The translations under genes and the position numbers were made by a program. Of a DNA stretch of 64,000 nucleotides, positions 42,459 through 50,949 are shown one piece after another; position 1 is the stretch's first letter; each line of letters begins with the position of its first letter. The notes beneath the pieces are model-generated. The model was not told the origin of the DNA and made no database searches. It was given only the letters and a program-made list of their open reading frames with translations. This stretch comes from DAHUYF01 sp035623985. Its GTDB lineage: Bacteria; Pseudomonadota; Alphaproteobacteria; ATCC43930; CGMCC-115725. Location of the stretch: assembly GCA_035623985.1 (NCBI GenBank), contig DASPSJ010000095.1:18923-82922 (forward strand). Direction: 5' to 3'.

Positions 42459-42479
42459 GGACCATCCGCCCCGCAATAT

Positions 42480-42504
42480 CTCACTGCCTCACTGTCTCAC
42501 TGGT
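42480..42504 (-). repeat. Right inverted repeat flanking the GxxExxY gene
   Basis: 25 bases whose reverse complement begins ACCAGTGAGACAG and matches 42039-42063 at 22 of 25 positions. Together they bracket a 466-base segment holding only the GxxExxY gene, like the ends of a small mobile or domesticated element. Confidence 0.75.
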
Positions 42505-42512
42505 CAATCTAT

Positions 42513-43574
42513 ATGAGCGATAAAGGGCCCGGCCGATCAGAGAACGCATGGTGGCGGCCGGAGCGTTTTGCGCTGAAGCGCGCGCATCTCATGACGCGCG
42601 CGCGCGTCCTTGCCGCCATCCGCGCCTTCTTCGCCGAGCGCGGCTATGTCGAGGTGGAGACGCCGGCGCTGCAGGTAAGCCCCGGTCTCGAGCCGCATCT
42701 CCAGGCTTTCGCCACCACGCTGATCGAGCCGGGCGAGGGGCCGCGCCCGCGCTTTCTCCACACCTCGCCCGAATTCGCCATGAAGAAGCTGCTGGTGGCG
42801 GGCGTGCCGCGCCTTTTCCAGCTCGCCCATTGCTTCCGCAACGCCGAGCGGTCGTCCACGCACCATCCCGAATTCACCATGCTCGAATGGTATTGCGCCG
42901 GCGCCTCCTATCGCGACCTCATGGCGGAGTGCGAGGCGCTGCTGCGCGCCGTCCTCGCCGCCGGCGGCGGCAGCCGATTTGTCTGGCAGGGCCGCGCCGC
43001 CGATCCCGCCGCGCCTTGGCTTCGTCTCAGCGTCGCCGAGGCGTTCCAGCGCTTCTGCGGCATCGACCTCTTGGCCACCGCGCCCGATCCGCAGGCGCCG
43101 AGCCTCGCGCTGCTCGCCGACGCGGCACGACCGCTCGGCCTCGCGCCCCATCCCGGCGATGACTGGGAAGATCTCTTCTTCCGCCTTTTTCTGGAGCGCA
43201 TCGAGCCTCATCTCGGCATCGGTGCGCCCACCATCCTTTACGACTATCCCGTCTCGATGGCGGCGCTGGCGCGGGCGAAGCCGGAGGATGCGCGGCTCGC
43301 CGAGCGCTTCGAGCTTTATGTCTGCGGCCTGGAGCTGGCCAACGCCTTCGGCGAGCTGACCGACGCCGCGACCCAGCGCCAGCGTTTTCTCGCCGATCAG
43401 GAGGCGAAACGCCGGCGCTACGGCGAGGCTTATCCCATCGACGAGGATTTTCTCGCGGCGCTCGCCCATGGCATGCCCGAGAGCGCCGGCATCGCGCTCG
43501 GCCTCGATCGCCTGGTCATGCTGGCGACAGGCGCCGACGCGATCGAGGACGTGCTCTGGGTGCCGGTGGGCTGA
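42513..43574 (+). CDS. epmA: EF-P lysine lysyltransferase
   Basis: 353 aa. A short class II lysyl-tRNA-synthetase paralogue without the tRNA-binding domain; it attaches beta-lysine to the tip Lys of EF-P. Seen: motif 1 region (FFAERGYVEVETPALQVSPG), LHTSPEFAMKKLLVAGVPRL, motif 2 (CFRNAERSSTHHPEFTMLEW), FELYVCGLELANAFGELTD and motif 3 (ESAGIALGLDRLVMLATGAD). It complements the efp gene at 39602. The usual third partner, the aminomutase epmB, is not in the window. Confidence 0.95.
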   Translation: MSDKGPGRSENAWWRPERFALKRAHLMTRARVLAAIRAFFAERGYVEVETPALQVSPGLEPHLQAFATTLIEPGEGPRPRFLHTSPEFAMKKLLVAGVPRLFQLAHCFRNAERSSTHHPEFTMLEWYCAGASYRDLMAECEALLRAVLAAGGGSRFVWQGRAADPAAPWLRLSVAEAFQRFCGIDLLATAPDPQAPSLALLADAARPLGLAPHPGDDWEDLFFRLFLERIEPHLGIGAPTILYDYPVSMAALARAKPEDARLAERFELYVCGLELANAFGELTDAATQRQRFLADQEAKRRRYGEAYPIDEDFLAALAHGMPESAGIALGLDRLVMLATGADAIEDVLWVPVG

Positions 43575-43584
43575 GGCCCAAGCC

Positions 43585-44217
43585 TTACCCGCCGCCGGCG
43601 GCGGCGATCGCGGCGATGAAATCCTTCACCGCCTGGCCCGGCCCCTGGGGATAGCTCCACACCGCGGCGATGACGGCGAGGAAGTCGGCGCCGGCGGCGA
43701 CCAGCGTCGCGCAATTCGCCTGGGTGATGCCGCCGATGGCGACCGAGGGCACGGTCATGATCTCGCTCCACCAGCGCAGCAGCTCGGGATCGGCGCGATG
43801 CGTCGTCTCCTTGGTGCCGCTCGGGAAGAAAGCGCCGAAAGCGACGTAATCGGCGCCGGCCTCGGCCGCTTCGAGCGCCAGATGCCGGCTCTGGTGGCAG
43901 GTGACGCCGACGATGCGGTCCGGTCCCAAAAGGCGCCGCGCCTCGGCGTAGGAAGCATCCTCCTGGCCGACATGGACGCCGTCGCAGCCGGTGGCGAGCG
44001 CGAGGTTGGGCCGGTCGTTCATCAGGAAAGCGACGTCGCGCTGCTGCGCCACCGGCCGCAGCACATCCGCCGCGCGGCGGATGGCGTCGTCATCGACGTC
44101 CTTGAGGCGGAGCTGCACGCAGGCGACATCGCCGGCATCGAGCGCTTCGGCGAGACGGTCGGCGAAAGCCGCCGGCTCCAGCGCCGGCGGCGTGACGAGA
44201 TAAAGGCGCGTGGTCAC
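43585..44217 (-). CDS. thiE: Thiamine-phosphate synthase
   Basis: 210 aa from a GTG at 44217. ThiE joins the thiazole and pyrimidine halves to make thiamine phosphate. TIM-barrel motifs: RLYLVTPPALEP, VACVQLRLKD, FLMNDRPNLALATGCDGVHV, GQEDASYAEAR, RIVGVTCHQSRHLALEA, ADYVAFGAFFPSGTKE, VAIGGITQANCATLVAAGAD. The start is 22 bases after the fba stop, so it is the last gene of the tkt-gap-fba run. No TPP riboswitch is seen before it, so regulation probably follows the operon. Confidence 0.94.
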   Translation of the reverse strand: MTTRLYLVTPPALEPAAFADRLAEALDAGDVACVQLRLKDVDDDAIRRAADVLRPVAQQRDVAFLMNDRPNLALATGCDGVHVGQEDASYAEARRLLGPDRIVGVTCHQSRHLALEAAEAGADYVAFGAFFPSGTKETTHRADPELLRWWSEIMTVPSVAIGGITQANCATLVAAGADFLAVIAAVWSYPQGPGQAVKDFIAAIAAAGGG

Positions 44218-44239
44218 CGCGATGGCACGACGGGGAAGC

Positions 44240-45169
44240 TCAGCCCTCGCCCCGATAGACGCGGATGATCGCGTCGAGCAGCTTCAGCGCCTGCTCGCGC
44301 GGCCGCTGGAAGGTGTTGCGGCCGATGATCGAGCCGTTGCCGCCGCCCTCGCGGATGGCGCGGGCCTCGCTTATCACGCCGTCGGCGTCCTTGGCCTCGC
44401 CGCCGGAGAAGACGACGATGCGCCGGCCGTTGAAGCAGGATTGCACCACGTGGCGGATGCGCGCGGCCGGCGAGGCGATGTCGATCTTCTGCTGCTCGTA
44501 GACTTTCCTCGCCGCTTCCAGCTCGAGATGCTCGGTCGGCGGCTTGACCTTGATGATATGCGCGCCGAGCAGCGCCGCCATATGCGCGGCATAGGCGCAG
44601 ATGTCGATCGCCGTCTCGCCCTGCTTGGAGAGGCTGCCGCCGCGCGGATAGGACCAGATCACCACGGCAAGGCCGTGCGCCTTCGCCTCGCGCCCCATCT
44701 CGGCGATCTCTTCCATCATGCCGTAGGCGGCGTCCGAGCCGGGATAGATGGTGAAGCCGATGGCCGAGCAGCCGAGCCGGAGCGCGTCGCGCACGCTCGC
44801 CGTCACCGCTTGCGACGGCGCCTCCTTGGCGCGGGCGAGCGAATTGGCGGAATTGACCTTGAGAATCGTCGGGAGGACGCCGGCGAAGCTCGACGCGCCC
44901 GCCTCGATGAAGCCCAGCGGCGCGGCATAGGCCGAAAGTCCGGCATCGACGGCGAGTTGAAAGTGATAATGCGGGTCATAGGCGGGCGGGTTGGGCGCGA
45001 AGCTGCGCGCGGGACCATGCTCGAAGCCCTGATCCACCGGCAGGATGACGAGCTTGCCGGTGCCGCCGAGCATGCCTTGCATCAGGATGCGGGCGAGATT
45101 GGCCTTGGTTCCGGGCGTGTCGCTCTCATAGCAGTCGAGGATCTTCTTGACCTGGTCGCTGACCATCAT
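44240..45169 (-). CDS. fbaB: Class I fructose-bisphosphate aldolase (DhnA/FbaB type)
   Basis: 309 aa (start at 45169 or the next Met at 45166). It cleaves or forms fructose 1,6-bisphosphate through a Schiff base, without metal. Typical parts: MLGGTGKLVILPVDQGFEHG, YDPHYHFQLAVDAGLSAYAA, SAIGFTIYPGSDAAYGMMEE, VVIWSYPRGG, LGAHIIKVKPPTEHLEL (the Schiff-base lysine strand) and VVFSGGEAKD. This archaeal-type class I enzyme is common in alphaproteobacteria. It lies downstream of gap and the 144-aa hypothetical gene. Confidence 0.93.
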   Translation of the reverse strand: MMVSDQVKKILDCYESDTPGTKANLARILMQGMLGGTGKLVILPVDQGFEHGPARSFAPNPPAYDPHYHFQLAVDAGLSAYAAPLGFIEAGASSFAGVLPTILKVNSANSLARAKEAPSQAVTASVRDALRLGCSAIGFTIYPGSDAAYGMMEEIAEMGREAKAHGLAVVIWSYPRGGSLSKQGETAIDICAYAAHMAALLGAHIIKVKPPTEHLELEAARKVYEQQKIDIASPAARIRHVVQSCFNGRRIVVFSGGEAKDADGVISEARAIREGGGNGSIIGRNTFQRPREQALKLLDAIIRVYRGEG

Positions 45170-45271
45170 GGCGGTCCGGCTCCTCGGGCGCGGCTGGAAA
45201 TCGGCGCGGGTATAGCAGAGGGCCCGCGCCGCGGCAAAGCTCGCCGCCGGTTTCGCGTCGCCGAAACCATC

Positions 45272-45706
45272 TTAGCCCGAAACGCGCCGGGCCGCCGCTT
45301 TCTTCTCGCCGAGAAAGGGGCGCAGCGCCGCTTCGGGATCGCGCTCGTCCAGCAGGTCGAGCGCCGGCTCGGCGCTCGCGCCTTCCACCGCCGCGCCTTG
45401 CGCCGCGGCGATTTCGGCAAGAACCCGGCGCCGCTCCTCGGGGCCGGTGAAGCGCACCCGCTTCAGCCCGGCGCGCAGCGCCGCGAGCGTGGTGCCCGCC
45501 TGCTCGGCGCAATCGAGCACCTCGGTCACCTCGACCTCGGGATGCGCCGCGCGCGCTTCGGCGATCAGCGCCTTGAACCACAGTGGCCCGGCGTAAGTGC
45601 CGGCGCCGGCGGCGCTCTCGATCGTCACCGCCACGCCCAGCGCCGCCGCCGCGTCGATGGCGGCGCGCGCCTGCTCCAGCGAATGCACGATGACGCGCCG
45701 GCTCAC
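45272..45706 (-). CDS. Conserved hypothetical protein of the gap-fba operon
   Basis: 144 aa from a GTG at 45706 that overlaps the gap stop (GTGA), so it is coupled to gap. Parts: RVIVHSLEQARAAIDAAAAL, GVAVTIESAAGAGTYAGPLW, FKALIAEARAAHPEVEVTEV, LDCAEQAGTTLAALRAGLKR. The alternation of helices and strands suggests a small alpha/beta (half-barrel-like) domain. No function is known to me. Its place between gap and fba suggests a role tied to central carbon metabolism. A pgk gene is often found at this place in related operons and is absent here. Confidence 0.75.
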   Translation of the reverse strand: MSRRVIVHSLEQARAAIDAAAALGVAVTIESAAGAGTYAGPLWFKALIAEARAAHPEVEVTEVLDCAEQAGTTLAALRAGLKRVRFTGPEERRRVLAEIAAAQGAAVEGASAEPALDLLDERDPEAALRPFLGEKKAAARRVSG

Positions 45707-46710
45707 CCGAGCCCGCCGACCAGCGCGGCCGCTTCGACCATGCGGTTGGCGAAGCCCCATTCATTGTCGTACCAGGCCAGCACGCGGCAGAAGCGCCTGT
45801 CCAGCACCACCGTCTGGGTGAGGTCGAAGACGGCGCTGTGCGGGTCGTGGACGAAATCGACGGACACCGTCTGGTCGCGGTTGACGGCGAGGATGCCTTT
45901 GAAGCGGTTGGAGCGCGCCGCCTGGACCATCAACTCGTTGATCTCCTCGGCGCTGGTGTCGCGCGCCGCGTCGAAGGTCAGGTCGATCACCGAGACGTCC
46001 GCCGTCGGCACGCGGATCGAGGTGCCGTCGAGCTTGCCCTTGAGCGCCGGCATGACGAAACCCATGGCGCGCGCCGCGCCGGTCGAGGTCGGGATCATGG
46101 ACAGCGCCGCCGCCCGCGCGCGCCGGAGGTCCTTGTGCAGCGTGTCGACGGTGTTCTGGTCGCTGGTATAGGCGTGGATCGTCGTCATGTAGCCGCGCTC
46201 GATGCCGAGCCCCTCGTTCAGCACATAGGCGACCGGCGCCAGGCAGTTGGTGGTGCAGGAGCCGTTCGAGATCACCCGATGATCGCGCGTGATCTGGTCG
46301 TGGTTCACCCCCATCACCAGGGTGAAGTCGACGCCGTCGGCCGGCGCCGAGACGATGACGCGCTTGGCGCTCGCTTCGAGGTGCTTCGCCGCGCTCTCGC
46401 GCTTGGTGAAGAGCCCGGTGCATTCCAGCGCGACATCGACCTTGAGATCCTTCCACGGCAGCTTTGCCGGGTCGCGCTCGGCCAGCACCCGCACCTTGCC
46501 GCGCCCGGCATCGATGAAATCCGCGCCGCAAACGATCTCGCCGTGGAAGCGGCCGTGGACGCTGTCGTATTTCAGGAGATGCGCGTTCGCCTCGACCGAG
46601 CCGAGATCGTTGATCGCCACCACCTGGACGTCCTCGCTGCGTTCCTGGATGGCGCGGAATACCAGGCGGCCGATGCGCCCGAAGCCGTTGATGCCAACCC
46701 GAACCGCCAT
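45703..46710 (-). CDS. gap: Glyceraldehyde-3-phosphate dehydrogenase, type I
   Basis: 335 aa, normal length. It oxidises glyceraldehyde 3-phosphate to 1,3-bisphosphoglycerate with NAD(P). Seen: VRVGINGFGRIGRLVFRAIQ (Rossmann loop), VVAINDLGSVEANAHLLKYD, the catalytic Cys in ISNGSCTTNCLAPVAYVLNE, the paired catalytic His in YMTTIHAYTSDQ, then PTSTGAARAMGFVMPALKGK and WYDNEWGFANRM. IND after the nucleotide loop does not by itself settle NAD or NADP preference. It overlaps the next gene by GTGA and lies 76 bases after tkt. Confidence 0.97.
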   Translation of the reverse strand: MAVRVGINGFGRIGRLVFRAIQERSEDVQVVAINDLGSVEANAHLLKYDSVHGRFHGEIVCGADFIDAGRGKVRVLAERDPAKLPWKDLKVDVALECTGLFTKRESAAKHLEASAKRVIVSAPADGVDFTLVMGVNHDQITRDHRVISNGSCTTNCLAPVAYVLNEGLGIERGYMTTIHAYTSDQNTVDTLHKDLRRARAAALSMIPTSTGAARAMGFVMPALKGKLDGTSIRVPTADVSVIDLTFDAARDTSAEEINELMVQAARSNRFKGILAVNRDQTVSVDFVHDPHSAVFDLTQTVVLDRRFCRVLAWYDNEWGFANRMVEAAALVGGLG

Positions 46711-46786
46711 GCCGTCCTCCGCTCAGAAGCCCTTGCCGTAAAGGCTGGAAAATGCGTCTCGATCCCGCGCCGGCGCCCGCCTCCCT

Positions 46787-48817
46787 CTAGGACAGGCGCC
46801 ACGCCACCGCCGCCGCCACCGCCTCGGCGGTGAAGCCGAAATGGCGGAAGAGATCTTCCGCCGGCGCCGAGGCGCCGAAGCCGGTCATGCCGATCACCGT
46901 GCCGCCCGCGCCGACATAGCGCTCCCAGCCGAAGGGCGAGGCCGCTTCGACCGCGATGCGCGGCGCGCCGCCCAGCACCGCGGCGCGATAGTCCGGCGCC
47001 TGCGCGTCGAACAGCGACCAGCACGGCAGCGATACCACCGCCGCGGCGATGCCGCGCGCCGCCAGCATCTCGCGCGCCGCCACCGCCAAGGCCACTTCCG
47101 AGCCGGTGGCGATGAGCGTCGCCTGCCGCCTTCCCTCGGCCTCGGCCAGCACGTAGCCGCCGCGCGCCGAGCGGTTCTCCGCCGCGGCCTCGCGCCGCAG
47201 CGCCGGCACCGCCTGCCGCGTCAGCGCCAGCACCGAGGGCGCGCGGCGCGAGCGCAGCGCCAGCTCCCAGCATTCCGCGGTTTCCACCGCATCGGCCGGG
47301 CGGAACACCTGCAAGCCCGGAATGGCGCGCAGCGCGGCCAGATGCTCGACCGGCTGATGCGTCGGCCCGTCCTCGCCGAGCCCGATCGAATCATGGGTCA
47401 TGACATAGATGACGCGCAGTCCCATCAGCGCCGAGAGCCGGAGGGCCGGGCGGCAGTAATCGCTGAAGACCAGGAAGGTGCCGCCATAGGGGATGATGCC
47501 GCCATGAACGGCGAGGCCGTTCATCGCCGCCGCCATGGCGTGCTCGCGCACGCCATAATGCAGATAGCTGCCGGAGAATTTGCCGGCGGCGATCACTTTC
47601 TGGCCTTTGGCCTTGGTGTTGTTGGAGCCGGTGAGATCGGCCGAGCCGCCGACCAGCTCCGGCATCACCGGCGCCAGCGCGTCGAGCACCATGCCGGAGG
47701 ATTGCCGCGTCGCGAGCTTCGGCGCCTCGGCGGCGAATTTGGCGCGGATGCCGGCGATGGCGTCATCGAAGCCCGGCGGCAGCGCGCCCGCCACGCAGCG
47801 CTCGAACTCGGCGCGAAGCGCCTGCGGCGCTGCCTCCAGGCGCTGGCGCCAGGCCGCCTGGTGGTCGCGGCTCCGCGCGCCCACCGTCCGCCACCAGCGG
47901 ACGACGTCGCCGGGAAGGACGAAAGGCGGCTCCGTCCAGTCGAGGCGGCGGCGCGTGCCGGCGACCTCTTCGGCGCCGAGCGGCGCGCCATGGGCGGCGG
48001 CCGATCCCGCCTTGGCCGGCGCGCCGAAGGCGATGGTGGTGCGGCAGGCGATGAACGAGGGAGCCTCCGTCTCGCGCGCCCGCGCCAGCGCCGCCGCGAC
48101 CGCCTCCGGATCGTGCCCGTCCACCCTGACGCTGTCCCAGCCCGCCGCGGTGAAGCGCTGGAGCTGGTCGTCCGAGGTCGCAAGCGCGGTGCTGCCGTCG
48201 ATCGAGATCGAATTATCGTCCCAAAGCACGATCAGCTTGCCGAGGCGCAAATGGCCCGCGAGCGAGATGGCTTCCTGGCTGATGCCTTCCATCAGGCAGC
48301 CGTCGCCGGCGATGACATAGGTGTAGTGGTCGACCAGATCGTCGCCGAAGCGGGCGTTGAGCAGCCGCTCGGCCAGCGCCATGCCGACCGCGTTGGCGAG
48401 TCCTTGGCCGAGCGGACCGGTGGTGGTCTCGATGCCGGGCGTGTGGCCATATTCGGGATGTCCGGCGGTGCGGCTGCCGAGCTGGCGGAAGTGCTTCAGC
48501 TCGGTAAGGCTCATATCGATGTAGCCCGTCAGATGCAGCAGCGCATAAAGCAGCATCGAGCCGTGCCCGGCGGAAAGCACGAAGCGGTCGCGGTCGGGCC
48601 AGTCGGGATATGTCGGATCGAATTTGAGGAACCGGCTCCACAGCACGGTCGCCGCATCCGCCATCCCCATGGGCATGCCGGGATGGCCGCTTTTCGCCTG
48701 CTCCACCGCGTCCATGGCGAGCACGCGGATGGCGTCGGCCATACGCCTGAGCTGCGGGTCGCGCGGCGCGGGGAGCGGTAGAGCGGTCTGGGCGGGGGCG
48801 GGCGGGGGGGCGCTCAT
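46787..48817 (-). CDS. tkt: Transketolase
   Basis: 676 aa from the ATG at 48817; the frame is open further up, across the tRNA-Gln gene, but that part is not coding. Thiamine-diphosphate enzyme of the pentose phosphate (and Calvin) routes. Seen: AVEQAKSGHPGMPMGMADAA, DRFVLSAGHGSMLLYALLHL, PEYGHTPGIETTTGPLGQGL, the TPP motif VIAGDGCLMEGISQEAISLA, LHYGVREHAMAAAMNGLAVH, MTHDSIGLGEDGPTHQPVEH. It heads the operon tkt-gap-hypothetical-fbaB-thiE. Confidence 0.97.
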   Translation of the reverse strand: MSAPPPAPAQTALPLPAPRDPQLRRMADAIRVLAMDAVEQAKSGHPGMPMGMADAATVLWSRFLKFDPTYPDWPDRDRFVLSAGHGSMLLYALLHLTGYIDMSLTELKHFRQLGSRTAGHPEYGHTPGIETTTGPLGQGLANAVGMALAERLLNARFGDDLVDHYTYVIAGDGCLMEGISQEAISLAGHLRLGKLIVLWDDNSISIDGSTALATSDDQLQRFTAAGWDSVRVDGHDPEAVAAALARARETEAPSFIACRTTIAFGAPAKAGSAAAHGAPLGAEEVAGTRRRLDWTEPPFVLPGDVVRWWRTVGARSRDHQAAWRQRLEAAPQALRAEFERCVAGALPPGFDDAIAGIRAKFAAEAPKLATRQSSGMVLDALAPVMPELVGGSADLTGSNNTKAKGQKVIAAGKFSGSYLHYGVREHAMAAAMNGLAVHGGIIPYGGTFLVFSDYCRPALRLSALMGLRVIYVMTHDSIGLGEDGPTHQPVEHLAALRAIPGLQVFRPADAVETAECWELALRSRRAPSVLALTRQAVPALRREAAAENRSARGGYVLAEAEGRRQATLIATGSEVALAVAAREMLAARGIAAAVVSLPCWSLFDAQAPDYRAAVLGGAPRIAVEAASPFGWERYVGAGGTVIGMTGFGASAPAEDLFRHFGFTAEAVAAAVAWRLS

Positions 48818-48932
48818 GGACCTACTATCGGCAAATTGGGGGGCGGACGGCGCCGCGTCAACCCGCGATGTCACGGCCCCGCGTTCGGTTGCGGCTCGCG
48901 GGGTTTGCCGGTAAGGTCGCCGCCACTTCCGC

Positions 48933-49007
48933 TGGGGCGTAGCCAAGAGGTAAGGCAGCGGATTTTGATTCCGCCATTCCCAGGTTCGAATCCTGGCGCC
49001 CCAGCCA
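48933..49007 (+). tRNA. tRNA-Gln (anticodon TTG)
   Basis: Acceptor TGGGGCG pairs with CGCCCCA, the anticodon stem GCGGA/TCCGC encloses the loop TTTTGAT with anticodon TTG (reads CAA, CAG by wobble), and the T-arm has GGTTCGAATCC. CCA is encoded at 49005-49007. It lies antisense to the upstream leader of tkt. Confidence 0.97.
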
Positions 49008-49051
49008 CTCCGGCCAATGGAGCGGACCACCGCGCGAAGATGTCAGGGCCG

Positions 49052-49471
49052 TCAGACCGCCCAGGGATCAAGCACCGTCACACCGGTAGCCGCAAAATCA
49101 TTCACATTGCGCGTGACGAGCGTCATTCCATGCACGAGGGCTGTGGCCGCGATGAGGGCGTCCCGCTCCGCTCTTGGATCGGGGACATGCAAATGGGCGC
49201 AGCGTTGGGCGACGACCGCATCCACCGGGAGAATACGATCTGCGAATTCCGGGATGACATGGTTGTCCAGCCAGAGCCGCAGGGCTCTGCCCTGCCTCGC
49301 GTCCCTGCGTTCTACCAGCAGAACACCGAGCTCCAACTCCAGCACGGTGATCGCTGAGATGTAGAGCGTGACTGCCTCGACCGTATCTGCCCAGCGTGCG
49401 ACCTGTGCGTTGGCTTTGCCGAGCCGCACCTTGCGCAATTCGGATACGACGTTGGTTTCGAGCACGAACAT
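49052..49471 (-). CDS. VapC-type PIN-domain toxin
   Basis: 139 aa. PIN-fold ribonuclease of a type II toxin-antitoxin pair, usually cutting tRNA or rRNA. Seen: MFVLETNVVSELRK at the start, ISAITVLELELGVLLVERRD (metal-site E), VPDPRAERDALIAATALVHG (D104) and LVTRNVNDFAATGV (D125). The first acidic residue, nearly always Asp in LDTNVVSE, is Glu (E5) here. This may weaken metal binding but keeps the charge. The ATG overlaps the antitoxin stop (TGATG). Confidence 0.88.
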   Translation of the reverse strand: MFVLETNVVSELRKVRLGKANAQVARWADTVEAVTLYISAITVLELELGVLLVERRDARQGRALRLWLDNHVIPEFADRILPVDAVVAQRCAHLHVPDPRAERDALIAATALVHGMTLVTRNVNDFAATGVTVLDPWAV

Positions 49472-49725
49472 CAGGTCAAATCGGCGGGGCCAATCTTGAT
49501 TTCGGCGCGCGGCGCTTCGAAGTCGATATCCTCATCGCCCGGCATGGCCAAGGCGTCGGCAATCTTTCGCTGACCGCCCGCGAGCCGCTGATAGTCCTCG
49601 ATCGTCAGCAATACATGCGCCGGCCGTCCTCGGTCGGTGATGAAGACCGGCCCCTTGCTGGCCGCCTTCTTGGCCCCGCTGGCGTCCTGATTGAACTCTC
49701 GGCTTGTAAGCGTCGTGATCGCCAT
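49471..49725 (-). CDS. Phd/YefM-type antitoxin
   Basis: 84 aa. N-terminal DNA-binding fold: MAITTLTSREFNQDASGAKK, KGPVFITDRGRPAHVLLTIE, DYQRLAG, as in Phd/YefM antitoxins. The acidic C-terminus (DEDIDFEAPRAEIKIGPADL) should wrap and inhibit the VapC toxin encoded by the overlapping next gene. It probably represses its own promoter through the palindrome at 49734-49761, which starts nine bases upstream of the start codon. Confidence 0.9.
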   Translation of the reverse strand: MAITTLTSREFNQDASGAKKAASKGPVFITDRGRPAHVLLTIEDYQRLAGGQRKIADALAMPGDEDIDFEAPRAEIKIGPADLT

Positions 49726-49733
49726 GAGGTGCC

Positions 49734-49761
49734 TTAAATGTAGATATGTGTCTACATTTAA
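49734..49761. promoter_or_regulatory. Palindromic operator of the Phd/VapC module
   Basis: TTAAATGTAGA and TCTACATTTAA are perfect 11-bp arms around the 6-base centre TATGTG. It stands directly before the antitoxin gene in an AT-rich patch, the usual place for the Phd/VapC autoregulatory site. Confidence 0.75.
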
Positions 49762-49773
49762 TTCATGAACCGG

Positions 49774-50235
49774 TCAAGGATAAGATCTTCGACCGGGAAC
49801 GCCGAGAATCCATCCTTCGACCTGCGCCACCGTCCGCTCGGCTGGCGAAAGGTCCGGCTTCAGGAAACCCGCGAGCGTTCCCTCCCGGTCGGCTCGCCCG
49901 AGCCAGGCGGCAATGCAGAAGGCATCGTGCGGATCCGGCGTGCGCCCCTCCGGCGCAAAGCCGCGCCGCCACAGCGACGGATAGACCTCGGCGATCGCGG
50001 AGCGGCCGGTGGCGATGTCCCACCCGTCGAACGGCCAGAAATGCACGCGTGAGCCGAGGCGCATGCGGATGGACCGCAGCCAGGGAATGCCGGCATGGGT
50101 CGATTTCGCCACCGTGCCTTGCACGTCGAAATGAAACACCGATTTGGCGCTGCCGGCCCGCTCCTCGGTCAGCCGCCGCCAGCGGGCATTCCCGGTACGC
50201 GCGGCATCGGCCTTGCCCCGCTCAGGCGCGCTCAA
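49774..50235 (-). pseudogene. N-terminally truncated DUF429-type protein
   Basis: 153 aa. The sequence SAKSVFHFDVQGTVAKSTHA, GIPWLRSIRMRLGSRVHFWP, FDGWDIATGRSAIAEVYPSL and VEGWILGV matches the C-terminal part of DUF429 (RNase-H-like) proteins, which are normally about 240-300 aa. The N-terminal half with the first strands is missing, and only 49 bases separate it from the next gene upstream. It is therefore probably a broken remnant, though a short functional form cannot be excluded. Confidence 0.5.
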
Positions 50236-50284
50236 ATCTCTCCGCTGCCCGGTCTGCGATGAAAGTCAGGCGACCGCTGCGTTT

Positions 50285-50680
50285 CTATTGCGCCTGGGCC
50301 GGGACGGCCTGCCACGGCACCACGCAGGTCCCGACATAGGGATAATAGGCGTTCGACGCCGGGCAGTAATACCAGACCGGCGGTCCTGCGACCGCGGGCG
50401 GCGGCGCGGGATAGGGATAGGCGTAAGCGTAGGGGTCGATGTAGAGGTAGGGATAGCCATAGGCGTAGGGAAATCCCAACACGCCGCCGAAGAACACGCC
50501 GCCCCGGAAGCCGTATCCGCCATGGTGAAATCCGCCACGGTGACCGCCGCCATGTCCACTATGTCCGTCCGCCGAAGCCGGCGAAGCGGCTGCCACGGCT
50601 GCGGCGGCGAAAAGCGCGACCGCCAGCCGGCTGGCCGTTTCCCATCCGCTTCGGCGCCGTCCTGCTGCCGTGCCGGCCAT
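50285..50680 (-). CDS. Secreted Gly/His/Tyr-rich small protein
   Basis: 131 aa. Signal peptide with core RLAVALFAAAAVAAASPASA, cleaved near ASADG. The mature part is His/Gly-rich (GHSGHGGGHRGGFHHGGYGF), then Tyr/Pro-rich (YAYGYPYLYIDPYAYAYPYP), and ends with a Cys pair-containing WYYCPASNAYYPYVGTCVVP that resembles the short C-terminal motif of many alphaproteobacterial envelope proteins. The His runs could bind metal. No enzyme motif. Confidence 0.7.
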   Translation of the reverse strand: MAGTAAGRRRSGWETASRLAVALFAAAAVAAASPASADGHSGHGGGHRGGFHHGGYGFRGGVFFGGVLGFPYAYGYPYLYIDPYAYAYPYPAPPPAVAGPPVWYYCPASNAYYPYVGTCVVPWQAVPAQAQ

Positions 50681-50949
50681 CTTCGCCTTCCCGCGCGCTG
50701 CGCGACCTGATCCTCAGAAAATGGGGATGGCACGCCGGTGCGCCAACGGGCCGGCGGGCGCGTTCGGAGCACTCTGTGCCGCCGCCCGTGCGAGGGTGAG
50801 ATCAATTTCCTGTTACGGGCGACGAGCCGAACAGAGCTCCATTAAGCAGCCGGCGCGCCGTGCCGTCGCCGCCATCAAGCGGCAAGAGCAGCGAATCGGC
50901 GAGGCGATGGTTCTTGTTCACCGGGCGCAGCGTCGTGCGCGGCCGTGCC

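Noticed and set aside
48818..49030. Transketolase start upstream at 49030
   Set aside because: That extension reads through the tRNA-Gln gene on the opposite strand; the family N-terminus begins near 48817.
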